Shown here piece by piece: positions 36,911 to 47,824 of a stretch of DNA of 64,000 nt. Made by a program: the position numbers and the translations under genes. The notes under the pieces were generated by a model. It searched no databases. It saw only the letters and a program-made list of their open reading frames with translations, and was not told the DNA's origin. The stretch is from Capniomyces stellatus (Eukaryota; Kickxellomycota; Harpellomycetes; Harpellales; Legeriomycetaceae): NCBI GenBank assembly GCA_001661515.1, contig LUVW01000008.1, positions 191,232 through 255,231 on the forward strand, in the 5' to 3' direction. How positions within the stretch are numbered: position 1 is the stretch's first letter; the number at the start of each line of letters is the position of its first letter.

Positions 36911-38372
36911 CTTATAGAATCCGTTGCTTTACTTTGTTTTGTTCTGAGTGGGCTTCTTTTGGCTTATTGGTTTACTTTTTTTTTTTTTGCTGCTTTATTG
37001 TAGCTCTGGCTAGTGATTAACAATAATGGAACCTCCAGCAGACTAAAAAAGAAATAGAAATAGAAACTCGATGTTATTTAAAGCAAGCCAGTATCTTATA
37101 ATTATACCTTTTGCTGTGTTCCCAATACAAGTTTATTTACTTAAAGCTATATTGGTTTTTTTTTCTTTACTTTTGAAATTGCTTTTATTAATTGTTTTTG
37201 TTGCTTTTGTTTAGTATTTCTAGCATTTCACCTAGCGTTTTGTTTACTAGTTCGAATTAGCAAGCTTATTTTGATTGCGTCAGCAAATAGCTTTTTTTTT
37301 TTTGATTTTAATTAGCAACTTTGGCGTCATTTACTTTTGCTAATTCCTCCAAAGTATTACTATGCACTAGTTAATTTTTTTCTTTTTATTTTAAAACAGC
37401 ATTGTTCCTGGATATATTACTGGCTGATATCATTCCTTGTATTGTTAAACCTCGATATTACACCGACTTGGTTTGTTTTATACCAAATGTATATCCCAAT
37501 CAAAGCTAACTAATGAAAAAAAGTAAAAGGTGCTATTAGCACAGCATTGGCACAAGTAAACCGGACCACTAGAATGCACACCGATTCCTCAAGCAGTAGG
37601 ATCTAATCACCACTACAGTAAAAGCAAAATTAAATTAAAACACCCACCATTATGGATAGAACCAAGACAAAGCACGAAGCTTTGTGTATTTCATTTTCAG
37701 TTGAAAGGCACTAGAAAAAGTTAATCGAATTAAACTGAAGCAATGTAGTTTTTTAATCGTAGAAAAGCCACCTGAGCATTGTTGCTAAAAATAACAAAAT
37801 CTTCTTACCAAAATCTAGTAGGGCAGTTTCGGTGAATGGTTTACAGAGCACATTGTGCCCAATCATATATTATCAAGGAACTGGACGCTATTAATAAACG
37901 CCAAACCCATTATTCATATTCATTCATACCAACTTGATAATTCAAAAAAAGTAAAAAGAGAGGAATTCGGTTTTTGCAAAAGGGACTTTTGTTTAACCTG
38001 GTCTTCCCACTTTAAGCTTTAGCTTAATGCTCGCGGAATTAGTAAGACGCTTCAATCTTCAATCCTAAAGCAAAAAACCTCATTTATTGATTGTAAATAA
38101 AACAAATACTGATTTAACTTGACCATTTATCAACCAAATTATAAACACCATTAGCAATTTTCCAATGCAAAAAAAAAAAAACCTTAATCCAAGTAAAATT
38201 TCAAAATAAAGCAATAACCACTGGTGTTTTATCTGAATAATAAAGCCTGGAGTTGATTAATTATAACAGCAATAGCAATTCCAGTACTTTTCTACCTTTT
38301 CAAAATACTGTGGTTTTTATTTTGCTTAACCGATACATACACCAAGAAAAAGATTAGTAAACGATTTTTGTA
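36911..38372. other. Divergent intergenic region, 1.5 kb
   Basis: Between the RPT5 start (minus) and the next plus-strand gene. AT-rich with several T homopolymers. No other gene was recognised; it carries both promoters. Confidence 0.5.
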
Positions 38373-39796
38373 ATGAAGCTTTGTTTGAAATTGGTAAGGT
38401 CGATTTATATGCATACTGAATTGAAATGGCTTCATATTTGCTTGAAAATGGATGTAACGTTTTAAAACACGGATATATAAATATATAGATACTCTTTCTA
38501 GCGAGTATGTGTCTTTTGACTATAGCTCAAGATCAATATAAGCCCAACAGTAGGTCTTTTTAGTTTTGTTATTTACAAACATAATATTTGCTTACTGGAT
38601 TCCGACAGCCTATTTTGAACAGATTTTTCCGAATGTATTCTTAAAGCAACGTTTTCTTATCTTTTCTTCATTCGCCTTCATTAGTTTACCAGAAAGACGA
38701 CAGAATTGTTTTAGAATGCTCGGTATACGATAGTGAGGGGAAGCTATATAAAGATGACAGTGGTCAAACAATCTACTTTAAACTACCTGACTGCTTAGAG
38801 GTACACACACAGCCATTTTACTCTTACTTGTCAACGTTTCAATAAAGAAGACGCCTGTCAAATGCGATTGTTCAACCTTTTTATACATATATACCCCTGA
38901 ATAGAATAAATTTCCAGTTTCATTGAAGTATGCATACGATGGGATTATTCAGTGCTCACTGCCTGAAACCAGTGGATTCTACAAACAATTGCTATACCTA
39001 CTTAAGAATAAAAGTAACGCTCATTCAAACACAAATAGCATGAAATAAAACATATATTTTTGCTATCTTAATGATATAATTTTTTTTGTCTTATTGAAAC
39101 TTTGCACTGGTACTAAACTCGCTGCATTTTACTTCCTGTTGTGTACATCGTTAACAGAGCCATTGGAGTGTCGGGTTGCCACCAGCAAAGATCCAAATCC
39201 CGAGTATCTACCAGTGATAATACCCCTGTTGAGCACAGACATGAACGAAAGCCACGTTCGAGTGTCAGGAAGTCTGAACGCAGTTTTCCACGGTCAAAGC
39301 GGCTATATTGTTTCTGGATCAGTTTACTCTAGTAAAAATTTTAGCTTATAACTCTTATTGCTATCCTTCTAATATTATACTTGCCAATTTACCGGAAATA
39401 AGGGATTCCTGAGATTGGCATCTGATCCAAAATGAAGGGTACACAACTAACTATGGTTATTTGTAACATAATTTAGTTTTGCACCGACCTGTGCCAGTTG
39501 CTCTTGAGGGCGTGGCAACTTTCCAGTTCCACCAGCGGTGGTTTGAAGGATTTTCAACGTCAGTGCCAATGTCAAGCAATCCGGATCTATACAAATCAAA
39601 CATTACGCCAGTAGTAGCAGTATTGCTCTGCATATTGACGGCGATATTCTGTTATGTATTGGGAAGGGTTTATGTGGAGAACTGGCTAATACCTTCGGTA
39701 GTACTTCACTACAAGTCAAACAAGTACGAGCAAAGACCTCAGGGTAAAAGCACACAGCAAAACAAGCCAGCTAAACAAACTAAAAAAGACAACTAG
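38373..39796 (+). CDS. Unrecognised type I membrane protein with signal peptide, 262 aa, six exons
   Basis: Not identified by family. Exons by splice signals: 38373-38393 (21 nt), 38554-38634, 38693-38800, 38929-39013, 39158-39331, 39477-39796; total 789 nt, all phases consistent. Exons 1-2 give MKLCLKL followed by VFLVLLFTNIIFAYW, a convincing signal peptide. The lumenal part (about 25-198) has scattered Cys, segments such as KDDRIVLECSVYDSEGKLY and a hydrophobic-polar, beta-rich-looking stretch RVSGSLNAVFHGQSGYIVSG. One transmembrane helix follows (about 199-223, VVAVLLCILTAIFCYVLG), then a Lys/Gln-rich cytosolic tail. The pattern suggests an ER or Golgi protein with a lumenal beta domain. 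The exon 2/3 junction depends on choosing the AG at 38691-38692 over an earlier one and should be checked against RNA. Confidence 0.65.
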
Positions 39797-40676
39797 CTTT
39801 GAATAAAGTTTACTTTTGCATATTGTAAATTACTAAATATCTTTGAGCCGATCATTTCTTGGTATTAATGAATAGAATTCTACCTACACCCACTATATTT
39901 TCTTTTTTTCTTGCTTTCCTCCCTTTGTGCTATGTCACTAGCGTTTGATATATTCTTATGGTGATAGGGATTAAATATGTCTATGATTTGTGCCCAACAA
40001 GTCTATATCTTCAGCTATTATGGTATAATCGTTTTATTTACAACCCAGTATAAAATATTAAAACATGAGGACATGCAAAAATAACCGGTGTTGCGCTATA
40101 TCTGCAATTTAATTACGGTGGCCTTCAAAAGTGCAAAACTAAAAATACTATATAACGAACTCGCCAAACAAAAAACAGAATACAGGTTACTTTGTTCTCT
40201 ATATTATTATGGTCCAAATATACGCGGAATTCAGTTATTGCTGCTTAAAGCGATTGGGTAGTTTGAACTATTAAATTTGCTCAATCCAAATTAAATGAGA
40301 ATAAGGAAAAGTAAATCAAAAGAAAATTTTTTTTTTTAGGAAAGGAAATGAAGAATCGAATCAAATTAAATTAGATCAAATTAAATCAAAAAAACCAATG
40401 TAAAGTTGAAGGAAGAAAAAAAAAAAAAAAATTGAACTGTTGGTGCATTTAAAGGATTGATGATGTTTGAAAGTTGAACTGTTTATTTCATTATACCAAA
40501 GGCCAGCACAGAAGGTTGTTTTATTTTATTTAAACAGTGGATAGTTTTCAAAGCTACAAGTTTTATCCAGAAACCAATATTAAAACAGCTTGATTAGTGC
40601 TTACAAGTACAGAATTGAGATCAGATCAATAGCCCAAATTAAAGTAAAAAGTATTTCTAGAAAGTAAAAAAAAAAA
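39797..40676. other. Intergenic spacer
   Basis: About 0.9 kb, AT-rich, upstream of RRB1. Repeated AAATTAAAT(C/T)AAA words occur around 40270-40395 and several A/T homopolymers. No gene seen. Confidence 0.5.
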
Positions 40677-41667
40677 ATGTCTAAAAGGCAAGCTGAGAGG
40701 CTAGATTGGGCCAATGACATTGAAATGGACGATTCAATGAATAATGATGCTGAGAATCAGGAAAACGGCAACTCTGCAAAAAGAGTGGCGGGAAACAGCA
40801 AGCTTGATAAAGATTCCGAGATGGGGGAATTTGAGGATATTTTTGAGGACGAAATTGAAGCTGAAGAGGTTATAGAGGAAGAAAGCTCAGACGATTCCGA
40901 TCTTGAGGAGCTTGAAGATGGAAAATTTATGAAGCCAAAGGATTTGGAGCAGATTGAGGAGGAGGAGGAAGATCGAGTGTACTTGCCTGGGGATGAGCTG
41001 AAGAAGGATGAGGTTTTGGAGGTTGACAATTCAGCGTACCAAATGCTTCACTTTTTGAATGTGACTTGGCCGTGTTTAAGTTTTGATGTTGTTAAGGATG
41101 GGTTGGGTGATAGCCGAGGAAAATTCCCACATACAATGACGATTTTTACCGGTACACAAGCCAGCGACCCAAACAAGAATGAAGTTATGCTAATGAAGAT
41201 GTCGCAATTACATCGAACAGTGAATGACGATGGCGATGACGAAAATGAGGATGATTTGGACGAGGATTTGGACGAGGAGCCATTACTGGAAACCAGAACG
41301 ATGAAGCACAGAGGAGGGGTGAACAGAGTGAGAGTGAAGCAATCGTATGAGAACCCAATGGGAGCTACTTGGTCAGACGAAGGAAAGGTGTATATATGGG
41401 ATTTGAAAGAGCAGCTGACGTCGCTTGAAACCTCTGGGTATAATTTGAATTCAAAGAATCAAGAGCCAGTGTTCACGGTTCAAAGTCATGGAAGAACAGA
41501 GGGGTATGCATTGGATTGGCACTCGGACGGAAGGTAAGAGCGAACAAGCAACGGAAATGAGCCAGATGGTTGTTACGAGCAACCAGTGGCATATTTGTAT
41601 ACTTTGGTTCAATAATTGATGAGTTAAATTATAGCCCAAGTGGGTTGTTGGGTGGGGGGGGGGGGGG
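40677..41667 (+). CDS. RRB1: RRB1/GRWD1-type WD-repeat ribosome assembly protein (5' part; cut by gap)
   Basis: Chaperone-like nucle(ol)ar WD40 protein; in yeast Rrb1 escorts ribosomal protein uL3 into pre-60S particles. Exon 1 is 40677-41533 (285 codons plus 2 nt); a GTAAGA donor starts an intron of 101 bp; exon 2 opens at 41635 with SPSGLLGG and runs into a G homopolymer and the N gap. Visible features: the acidic N-terminal region (about 45-125, ending DDSDLEELED...IEEEEEDRVYLPGDEL), the family block AYQMLHFLNVTWPCLSFDVV, KFPHTMTIFTGTQAS, the acidic insert of about 180-205 and the first WD units (GGVNRVRVK, GKVYIWDL, RTEGYALDWHSDG). The second half of the propeller (about 200 residues) is missing and is not found after the gap, so the true gap is probably larger than the 471 N shown or the join is wrong. 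Confidence 0.88.
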
Positions 41668-42138
41668 NNNNNNNNNNNNNNNNNNNNNNNNNNNNNNNNN
41701 NNNNNNNNNNNNNNNNNNNNNNNNNNNNNNNNNNNNNNNNNNNNNNNNNNNNNNNNNNNNNNNNNNNNNNNNNNNNNNNNNNNNNNNNNNNNNNNNNNNN
41801 NNNNNNNNNNNNNNNNNNNNNNNNNNNNNNNNNNNNNNNNNNNNNNNNNNNNNNNNNNNNNNNNNNNNNNNNNNNNNNNNNNNNNNNNNNNNNNNNNNNN
41901 NNNNNNNNNNNNNNNNNNNNNNNNNNNNNNNNNNNNNNNNNNNNNNNNNNNNNNNNNNNNNNNNNNNNNNNNNNNNNNNNNNNNNNNNNNNNNNNNNNNN
42001 NNNNNNNNNNNNNNNNNNNNNNNNNNNNNNNNNNNNNNNNNNNNNNNNNNNNNNNNNNNNNNNNNNNNNNNNNNNNNNNNNNNNNNNNNNNNNNNNNNNN
42101 NNNNNNNNNNNNNNNNNNNNNNNNNNNNNNNNNNNNNN
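41668..42138. other. Assembly gap (471 N) between a G run and a T run
   Basis: The gap starts after a poly(G) run and ends in a poly(T) run, both typical sequencing breakpoints. The 3' half of RRB1 should lie here. Confidence 0.95.
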
Positions 42139-42872
42139 TTTTTTTTTTTTTTTTTTTACTTTTCTACTCTTTTACTTTTCTATTTCTTAATCTCTTAATC
42201 TCTTTTATTTCTTAGCTCGTATCTTTTGCCCATATATTTATGCACGATGCGAGTATTGGAATTGTTTGCAAGTGATCCAATGTATCTTGAAATAAAGCAC
42301 AATAATAACCCATGGCGAAATAACACTTTAGCAAAAGATGTTTTGTTCAATATGAAATTACAGTCAATAATTTCTACGCTTTTAGGTGAAGCAAACACGC
42401 TAAAAAAAAAGTGCCCTTGTCCAGTTTCCTTCGTAAAAACCTAAACTTTTTGTTTACCTGACTTTTAGGAAAAAATTAGAATAAATTAAAAAACTGAAAA
42501 TTTAGAAATAAAAAAAATTTTTTTTTTAGGGAATGTAATAAACTCTAGAAATTGATTCGTTGAATCGTTAAACTTGATTCAGCTTTATGAAAATCGAATA
42601 GTAAATTTTTTTTTTCTTTACTAGTTTGAAAGTAGGAAGATAGTCAAAGCTAAACGCAACCCGATTACTAAAAGGTATTTCTTGGCTATATAAAGTTGAT
42701 TTTGTTAGATTTAGTAGTTGAAAAGGGAGAAAAGAATCAAGCGACTTGGAAGGTTAACGTTGGAATATAAAAAGCACTGTTGAAACAATATTACAGATAA
42801 AACATTTAGAGTCCAATTAAAGAAAAAGAAGAAAAAAAATAAGGAATCAATAAAGCATAAACAGTAGAGCAA
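42139..42872. other. Post-gap stretch without recognised gene
   Basis: Pyrimidine-rich start, then a small plus-strand ORF (42226-42444) with no WD character and no known family. It may be flanking DNA of MPP10 or an unrelated contig end. The AT-rich leader of MPP10 follows. Confidence 0.4.
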
Positions 42873-45506
42873 ATGGATCGATTTATTGAAGAGTTGGTAT
42901 CAAGGCCAGAGTTGTTGTTGACACCCGATGAAAACATTCGAAAAAAGTGTTTTGAGATCTCAAAGACAGCATTCGATGAAGGTAAAAATAAATAAATTGA
43001 TTGTAAAAATATATATACTTATATTCTGGATTGGAAATGAGTGGGTGTTTTAAATTGATCTTGAAAATTTAAGAGAAAAAAAAAGAAGAAAAAATAGAAC
43101 TTGGAATTGAAATGAAAGTTTGAGGGAGCTTTAAAAGGATGAATTTAAGTAAAGCAAAACAGAGCTAATTTTGAAATGTAAATGTGTAAAATATAGCAAA
43201 TAAGCCAAAACGGTATGGCACCCTTGAGGAGCTACTTGGGGACGAAGAGGGGTTTACGCAGGTAGAACAGACATGGGAGCTGTTGCAGCTTAGAAACAAG
43301 GCAGTGCTGAGCCACGCAAGTCGGGTTATAACAGACATTAAGAATCTAGCCAAAGGAATGTCAGATTTGGAAGTTTCAAAGAGAAAGCAAAAGTCCAAGA
43401 AAGGATCTAGGCTAAGCAGCGATAACGAAGAAACTTTAGAGTCAGAGTATGATAGTGAGTATAGCGACATGTCTGATATGGGCGAGGATGAGGGTAAAAA
43501 CCACAAGTCAAAGAAGGTATCGAGTAAAGACTTGTCCGAGTCAGACCTTGAAGAGGAGCTTGAAGAAAAGGTTGAATCAGAGGGAACAATAGATAATGAA
43601 CATAGTGAGTTGGAGGATTTTGGGGATATGGGGACCGATGAGGATGAAGAGTATGGTATGTTAAAGGATGAGGGGGATGAGGATGAGGACGAGGAGAGTG
43701 AGGCTGGGGAAGTGGAGGACGAGGACGAGGATGAGGATGAGCATAATGAACTAGGAGTTGTAGAAGACTATGATGGGTCAGATTTTAGCGATATGGACGA
43801 TCTAAACGACGGAGATGAGCATGGGGAGATTGAAGGAAAGAAAAACAAGCCATCGGTGGTTGATGACGAGTTCTTTTCATTGGAAGACATGCACAAGTTT
43901 GCGGAAGAGGCAGAAATGATTGAAATGAGAGATAGACAGATATTGGCGGGTGAAGAGGATCCGTTTAAGGAGCTAGAAGAGGCAAAGAAGAAGGCTTTAA
44001 AGGCCAAAAAAGGTGAATCGAAAAACAAAGGCACATTACAAGTGAGCGAGGGAGAGGAGGAGGATGATGATGATGATGAGTCGGGCAGTGATATTGATTA
44101 TTTTGAAAATCCAGATGACTTGGGTTCAAGTGATGATGAGGACATTGATGCATCAAAGTTGAAATACGAGGACTTTTTCAAAGCTCCAAAGTTGTCAAAG
44201 AGGTCGATAGCTAAAGAATCGCTTGAAAAGCACGCCAAAAGAGTTAAATTTGACCCAGTAAGCTATGCAAAAAACAAAGCCAGTATGGAGCTGGATAGAC
44301 CAGGCAAAGACGGCCAAGAAAGCAACGAAGCTGGAAATGAGTCTGGCGATGAGGGCGAAGGTGGTGGGTCTGAGGAAGGTAGCGATAGCGGTCAAATAGA
44401 TGCAAACCACTTGTCTGGCAGAAAAAATCTATTTGAAGACGATAACGATGACTCTGGCGACGAAAAGAGCGGCGAGAAGAAATCGGACTACGAAAAGTAC
44501 CAAGAGCAAATGGCTAAACAGATCAAGAAGCTGGAGTTAGAGGCGGTTGGTAAAAAGGAGTGGACAATGACAGGAGAAGTCACAAGCAAGCTGCGTCCAA
44601 TAAACAGTTTGTTGGAAGAACACATTGACTATGACTATGTGCAAAAGGTAAGACCATATATAAAGCTCTCATCTATATACATATATATATTGGCTTTTTA
44701 TAAACGTAAAGTTGAAAAGTTGTATTTAACCTATATATATATTGTAAATGATGGTGTAGCCTGTGCCGATTATTACACAACAAGTGACAGAGTCGCTGGA
44801 GGAGCTGATCAAAAGGCGGATATTGGAGGAGAACTACGATGATGTGGTGAGAAAGCAGTTGCCAACAGACGACGCGTCTTACAAGAGCAGAAAGGTAGAG
44901 TTGGACGATAGAGCGCCACAACAGTCACTTGCAGAGGTGTACGAAAAGGAGTTTATAGAGCAAAGAGACGTTGACCCAACAAAGGCAAAGTCCAAATACA
45001 CCGAGTCGGAACTAGCTCTGCAGAAGGAGATCAGCCATCTGTTCACTAAGCTTTCGTACAAGCTAGACTCGCTAACCAACTTCCACTACACTCCGAAAAT
45101 GGCGGTAGCCGATGTTGAAATCCGCGTTGATGCTCCTGCGATCCAGATTGAAGAGGCTCTGCCCATTTCTGTCAGCAATGCCAGCCAGCTCGCCCCTGAA
45201 GAAATTTATGGCAGCATTAAAGGCAAAGTTGGCACCTCCAATAAAATCGGCACTCCTGGGTACAAACCCTCCATCAACGATATCGCTCACCCCAACCAAG
45301 ACGACGAGGATGCTGATAAGTCTCTTCTTATCTCTGCCCGCGGAAAAGGAACCGGAAACATCAAGGGTCTTGACGAGGCTACAGACGCTGATCGAAGAAG
45401 ATGGCGTGCTCAAAAGAAAAAAGCCTATGCCCTCAAAAACAAATCCAAAAACACCCCCAAAACTGCTGCTAGCTCCAACATCAAGACTGCTGCTCCTAAA
45501 TCTTGA
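42873..45506 (+). CDS. MPP10: U3 snoRNP component MPP10, 768 aa
   Basis: Component of the U3 snoRNP/SSU processome, required for early 18S rRNA processing in the nucleolus. Exons 42873-42981, 43197-44647 and 44760-45506; phases close to 768 residues, longer than typical members because of acidic expansions. The N-terminal part (MDRFIEELVSRPELLL, KKCFEISKTAFDE) is family-like. A very long Asp/Glu-rich middle (about residues 110-245) precedes VVDDEFFSLEDMHKFAEEAE (about 258-277). Next come LKYEDFFKAPK and the C-terminal signature EEHIDYDYVQK joined across intron 2 to PVPIITQQVTESLEELIKRRI, then DDRAPQQSLAEVYEKEFI. The tail is Lys/Ala-rich. It is downstream of RRB1 on the same strand and convergent with the DCAF7-like gene. 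Confidence 0.92.
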
Positions 45507-45944
45507 TTTGTTCCCAGGATTCTCTCCACTATCCCCCCTCCTCTTTTTTTTTTTTTTTTACTTTTTAATTTTATTCAAATTGCTTCCTTTTTTTTTTTTA
45601 ACATCTTGTTTATTCGGTGACCTTTACTATGTTTCTTTGTTTCTACCATTACTCTCTTTAATAAACACACTAGATATATACTCTTCATTTATACTTTGAC
45701 ACTACACTTCCTTTATTTTTTTTATCAACTTGAAAGAAAGAAAGAAAGAAAGAAATTATTAAGTTGAATAGAAACAGAATTCCATTAATGGTAGTAATAT
45801 TAACAACAACAATAGCTAGTTGTGAAGAAGACAAGTATACAGCAGTGCCAATTACAGTAACAACAGCGATGGCAATTCGAGCATAAAAGGAAAAAAAGTA
45901 TAAAAGGAAACGAGTATAAAAGGAAACAAGTATGGGCAACGTGA
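45507..45944. other. Convergent 3' spacer with a (GAAA)n tract
   Basis: T-rich 3' flank of MPP10, a short GAAA tetranucleotide run at about 45734-45756, and the 3' flank of the DCAF7-like gene with AAAAGGAAAC-type repeats near 45885-45930. No gene seen. Confidence 0.5.
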
Positions 45945-47824
45945 CTATAGTCTCAATGCTTGTACTGTTCGTCCATACCCAATAGCCACCCATTCTGTCG
46001 AAACCCTGTTCCAGCTCAAATTGCTAACAGGAAGTCTGGCAGAGTACGACAAAGACGGTGCAGCCATAACAGGCTTTGCCTTTTGGATGCCCACGCCACC
46101 CACCAACCCAACATCACCGGTGCCATTTAAGTTTAAATTTACACTTGGACCACTGCTGTTTATGCCTCCCTGGAACCCAGCATCTCCATAAATCTCCTTT
46201 GGTCCACTCTGGCCCACATTGCCATTCACCAGCTTTGCACTGTTTTGCGCAAGCAGCCTTAACTGGTGGCTCTTTTGCTGCTGCTGCTGCGCACTCAACG
46301 ACAGCGAGCTTGTAATGTCCCAGACTAGCACCTGACTATCCGACCCCGCCGTGCACAAACCATGCCTTTGCGCTGGACTCCACTCCACCGCATTTACCGG
46401 CGACGTATGGCTAACTAGCTCAACAACCGATGTCCCTGGCACTCTCACGTCTATTATCGATATCGTGTTGCTGTCTATAGTCAACGCTGCTATATAATTC
46501 GCGTCCAGCGTGCTTGTTGCTAACCGAAGAAGTGGTGGCACAAAACTCCCTTTTCTTTCATCCACCGTCCCATTTCCCACAGCCCCCAATCTGTCTGCAC
46601 TACCTCTTATTTCTCCGTGCACCTGCGGCTGTCCCTCGTACAATATCGTACTATGCTCCAGCGACCTCAAGTCAAACATTCTGATCGATCCGTCCGCCCC
46701 ACACGTGAAAAACATATCTGTGCTCTTTGTTACAAATTGCACGTCATATACCTCTCTGTCATGCGCTATTAGCTGTGTTTTGGCCTGCTGCGTTTCTATA
46801 TCCCACACTGTACACGTTGTGTCCACGCTGCTCGTCACTATAATCCGTGGATCATGTCGGTTCCAATCGAATGACGTTAAAGGCGAGATATGCCCTGGTT
46901 TCTAATTATTTATTTATACACCTTTATACATCTTTTCTACGCTTTGTAATTCTGTATCTCCGCTATACTGGTGCAAACTACAGCATACTTACTGTCAACA
47001 GCTTCGTCGTGTTCTCTAATTTGCGGGTCCCACCACTCCCCCCAGCCCAATCGTCAACCGCTTTATACTCCCACAGCCTCAACATATCTCCTGATGTTGC
47101 CAACAATTCCGAATCCGAAACATAACCCTATTACATTTTTACCAAACTTATTATCCAAGCAATTTCAATCCCCCTCGCATTTATGCACTCTCCATCTTTG
47201 CTTTGTTTATACTCCCAGTATTCTCAAAACACAAACCAAGTTTATAAAAATGTTTATATATGCTATGTCCGATCCTATTCCTTTCGCTTACCTGATTTGG
47301 TTTCCATGATACCTTTGAAACTGGAAAATCAACCGAACTTTCTGCCGCTAAATTAAAATCTGGAATCACTATGTCTGTTTCAGGCGATGTTTCAGGCGAT
47401 AAATCGACTACTTGAATCTATTTTATCAGTTTTATACATATCTACAATTAGTATTCATCTTCCGGGTCCCTCTTTCTTGAATCTTTACCACCTATGGTCT
47501 CCTTGGTTTATCTACCCATAAATCCGTCTTAATAAACGAATATACTTTATGGCGGCGCAATTATTCGTATGTACAATAGCCTAGTCTTTATAATCTAAAT
47601 CCTTTTCCACTTACAAAATTGTTGGTTCTTTGTATCATGCTCCCTATTGCAAATCTGTACGGATTCACCGCCGGGTTTTCTGACCAAGCTAATGTCCCTA
47701 TCGCCCACGGCGCATAGTAATTCAGGATCTCTTTGTGTATTTTAATCTCGTTATTTCCATATAGCCCATCATGACTCTGAATCTGATGCTGTTGCTGATA
47801 CTGGTTCTCATTATAATCGTTCAT
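45945..47824 (-). CDS. DCAF7/WDR68 (AN11)-like WD40 protein, 475 aa
   Basis: Four exons: 47824-47615, 47417-47292, 47127-46993, 46901-45945, all in phase 0, giving 475 residues. Family marks: IHKEILNYYAPWAIGTLAWS (residues about 29-48), SELLATSGDMLRLWEYK, PLTSFDWNRHDPRIIVTSSVD, TTCTVWDIET, AHDREVYDVQF, GADGSIRMFDLRSLEHSTILYE, SIIDVRVPGTSVVELVSHTSPVNAVEWSP and TAGSDSQVLVWDI. Family members are WD40 scaffolds for DYRK/HIPK kinases and CUL4-DDB1 substrate adaptors; plant relatives (TTG1/AN11) act in transcription complexes. Animal members have about 342 residues. Here two inserts expand blades: one after YEGQPQ (about 30 residues) and a Gln/Asn/Gly-rich one before KPVMAAPS (about 80 residues). 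The N-terminus is also Gln-rich. Confidence 0.9.
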
